This document shows, one piece after another, positions 61,945 to 64,000 of a stretch of 64,000 bases of DNA. The position numbers and the translations under genes were made by a program. The stretch comes from Chryseobacterium sp. KLBC 52. Its GTDB lineage: Bacteria; Bacteroidota; Bacteroidia; Flavobacteriales; Weeksellaceae. The stretch covers positions 21,469-85,468 of the forward strand of contig NZ_QDFZ01000008.1 of assembly GCF_003347605.1 (NCBI RefSeq). The letters run 5' to 3'. The notes beneath the pieces were generated by a model. It saw nothing but the letters and a program-made list of their open reading frames with translations, searched no databases and was not told the origin of the DNA. How positions within the stretch are numbered: the stretch's first letter is position 1; each line of letters begins with the position of its first letter.

Positions 61945-63477
61945 ATGAAAAAATTTCTTTTAATCCTTTTGGGAATCGTTGCCATTCTGGCTGCTGTCGT
62001 ATTGATCAAAACCTACACCTATCCGTTTAAGAAAAATACGATCGGGGCAGGTGAAGGCTGGAAACCCATAAAAAATGATTCTGCAGTCATGAGACTTTCA
62101 GGAGGAATAAAAGTGCCTACCGTTTCTACAGGAAGTTTGGGTGAATTTGATTACGCCCCGTTTGAACAGTTCAAAACCTATTTAAAAACATCTTATCCGT
62201 TAGTCTATCAGAACACAGAAAATGTTGAGGTCAACCAATATGGACTGGTGTTCAGACTTAAAGGAAGCAATTCTTCACTGGAGCCTATTTTATTCCTTTC
62301 TCATATGGATGTTGTTCCTCCGGGAGATGCTGATATTAAAAATAACGAAGAAAATATATTCCGTCCGGATGATAAACCATTAGAGCCAGTTTCAAAAGTA
62401 GCTGAAGACTGGGATTTTGCCCCTTTTTCAGGAGCTGTTGCCAACGGAAGAATTTATGGAAGAGGTGCCATAGATATGAAGGGAATGCTGTTTTCCTTGA
62501 TGGAATCCATGAATTCTATGATTAAAAACAAACAGATTCCACAGCGTGATATTTATCTGGCTTTTGGTTTCGATGAAGAAGTGGGCGGACAAAAAGGAGC
62601 GATTCAGATTGCCGATTATTTTAAGAAAAAAGGGCTGAAGTTCGATGCCGTTTATGACGAAGGAGGATTGATTATGCGAAAGGGAAATGTGGCAGGAATT
62701 GATACAGATGTTGCTGTAGTAGGATGTGCTGAAAAAGGTTTTCTTTCCGCAAAAATAAAAGTAAAAGGACTGGGTGGACATTCTTCTATGCCTCCTATGG
62801 AAAGCGCTATCGGGAAAGCTGCTGTCATCATGCAGCGTCTGGAAGATGATCAGATGAAGCCTGTTATTACCCCTTTAATCAAAGAGTTTTTTGCTAATAT
62901 CGGAGGTGAAATGCCTTTCACCACAAGAATGGCATTGGCGAATCAATGGCTTTTAAAACCGGTACTGATTTCCCAGCTTACCAAAAACAATACAACCAAT
63001 GCTTTGGTGAGAACCACAACAGCTTTAACGATGATGAAAGGAAGTGATGGAACCAATGTCCTTTCTCCCGAAGTGGAATTTGTTGTTAATTTCAGATTAC
63101 TTCCAGGAAATTCAGTGAAATATGTAAGAGATCATATTGCGAAAGCGACTGAAGGTTTTGACGTTGAGGTAGAAGAAATTGACAATACAAGAGAAGCTTC
63201 TGCTATTTCTCCAACCAACACAAAAGCTTTTAAAATGATAGAAGCCGGAGTGAAAGAAATTCATCCTGGAGCTATTGTCACACCATATCTTACTATGGCT
63301 GGAACCGATGCCGGTAAATATGAAATTGTAAGCAAAAACGTCTACAGGTTCATGCCGATTAAGATCAACAGTGCCGAGCAGCAGAGTATTCACAGCACCA
63401 ATGAATATCTTAGTATTGAAAACTACCTGAAAATGATTCACTACTTTGAGTACATCATGAAGAATTATGATAAATAA
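61945..63477 (+). CDS. M20-family metallopeptidase (PM20D1-like), membrane-anchored
   Basis: 510 residues with an N-terminal hydrophobic anchor (LLILLGIVAILAAVVLI). Dinuclear zinc site motifs are HMDVVPPGD (about residue 113; His and Asp), GRGAIDMKG (Asp), FDEEVGG (Glu-Glu, about 211) and HSTNEYLS near the C-terminus (His). The dimerisation domain lies in between (KGLGGHSSMP). M20 peptidases cleave peptides or acyl-amino acids in the periplasm. With POT transporters and DPP-IV, this supports peptide use. Isolated gene. Confidence 0.9.
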   Translation: MKKFLLILLGIVAILAAVVLIKTYTYPFKKNTIGAGEGWKPIKNDSAVMRLSGGIKVPTVSTGSLGEFDYAPFEQFKTYLKTSYPLVYQNTENVEVNQYGLVFRLKGSNSSLEPILFLSHMDVVPPGDADIKNNEENIFRPDDKPLEPVSKVAEDWDFAPFSGAVANGRIYGRGAIDMKGMLFSLMESMNSMIKNKQIPQRDIYLAFGFDEEVGGQKGAIQIADYFKKKGLKFDAVYDEGGLIMRKGNVAGIDTDVAVVGCAEKGFLSAKIKVKGLGGHSSMPPMESAIGKAAVIMQRLEDDQMKPVITPLIKEFFANIGGEMPFTTRMALANQWLLKPVLISQLTKNNTTNALVRTTTALTMMKGSDGTNVLSPEVEFVVNFRLLPGNSVKYVRDHIAKATEGFDVEVEEIDNTREASAISPTNTKAFKMIEAGVKEIHPGAIVTPYLTMAGTDAGKYEIVSKNVYRFMPIKINSAEQQSIHSTNEYLSIENYLKMIHYFEYIMKNYDK

Positions 63478-63528
63478 ATGTCAATGGTGAATTCGCTGCG
63501 CTTGTAAATTTTAATATAAGTTCGCATA

Positions 63529-64000
63529 TTATTAAACGCAGCGTTCGCAAAGTTTTTTATGATGTTTAATTTCTTTCGATCGCAGTGGCGTTTCACTCAG
63601 CAATGTATACAATGAGGTCTTTGCTGAACGAAGTGCTTTTGCGAACTGATAAATTTTATATAGTAATAAACCTAGCGAACCTTAGCGTTAATAATGATTG
63701 ACGATTGCCTTTGCGAAGCAAAAATTGACCCTTGACTTAACAATCTTTCCAATCTTTTTTCACAAAAAATATAATATGTCAGGTTTTTAATACACATGCA
63801 TGTTATTAAACGCAGCGTTCGCAAAGTTTTTTATGATGTTTAATTTCTTTCGATCGCAGTGGCGTTTCAATCAGCAATGTATATAGTAAGGTCCTGGCTG
63901 AACGAAGTGCCTTTGCGAACGGATAAATTCTGTATAGTAATAACCCTTGCGAACCCTAGCGTTAATAATAATTGACGATTGACTTTGCGAAGCAAAAATT
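63529..64000. repeat. Two copies of a ~198 bp intergenic repeat
   Basis: 63529-63726 and 63803-64000 align without net gaps, offset 274 bp, with about 15 mismatches by eye (roughly 92% identity). Both contain TTCGCAAAG, CGATCGCAGTGGCG and CTTTGCGAAGC. The second copy continues past the window edge. No ORF is seen across it. Nearby short sequences (GCAAAGGCG at 61437; AATTCGCTGCG at 59370 and 63490) share words with it, so it belongs to a dispersed family in this genome. Confidence 0.8.

Overview
The window looks like chromosomal DNA of a Flavobacteriia member, most likely Chryseobacterium or a close relative (Weeksellaceae). This rests on the AT-rich sequence, the gldKLMN gliding/type IX secretion cluster, T9SS type A and type B sorting domains, GLPGLI-family proteins, DUF4270 and DUF6496 proteins, and promoters of the Bacteroidetes form TTG-N18/19-TAnnTTTG with few Shine-Dalgarno sites. 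I saw no rRNA, insertion sequence, prophage or CRISPR array. The genus is inference from protein types; no search was run.

Left part (1-18.5 kb): the 3' end of a GH63/MGH1-like glucosidase; a leftward operon of 5'-nucleotidase C-terminal lipoprotein, metallophosphatase, PorZ and RecO; rightward dapA and a GNAT gene; an AraC-type regulator overlapping a receiver protein whose phospho-acceptor Asp is Asn; a gene-free 0.6 kb stretch ending in a rightward terminator; recG; a periplasmic thioredoxin; and three POT-family peptide transporter paralogues with a DUF1016/YhcG nuclease gene among them.

Middle (18.5-31.3 kb): a small Cys-rich peptide with a double-glycine-type leader followed by two GLPGLI paralogues and a 45-codon ORF between them (the best candidate for an undescribed peptide system here); a DPP-IV-like peptidase; a two-sulfatase operon that carries its own formylglycine-generating enzyme with both catalytic cysteines, behind a leader with a long hairpin; a GT35-like glucan phosphorylase lacking the usual PLP lysine; and an orphan PD-(D/E)XK-like protein.

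Right-centre (31.3-52.3 kb): a T9SS type B cargo protein, mtaB, an FMN glutamate-synthase-like protein, aroK, a tRNA-Lys/tRNA-Leu/tRNA-Lys cluster, panC, a half-length GT5-like protein, a DUF4270 lipoprotein, glmS, the gldKLMN core of the T9SS motor, a FAD oxidoreductase, a SemiSWEET and two small lipoproteins.

Right end (52.3-64 kb): a tripartite RND efflux operon, then an accessory patch holding a truncated T9SS secreted protein, a probable toxin tail, a putative immunity gene split at an A8 run, a GC-rich palindrome and ten degenerate repeats spaced 21-22 nt. After map come an azoreductase remnant, an M20 peptidase and two copies of a roughly 200 bp intergenic repeat running to the window edge.

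Functionally the window is weighted to the cell envelope. T9SS parts (PorZ, GldKLMN) sit with their cargo; periplasmic enzymes scavenge peptides (DPP-IV, M20, POT transporters), nucleotides and sulfated glycans; and an efflux pump is present. A recurrent oddity is terminator hairpins placed almost directly against the start codon of the next co-oriented gene.
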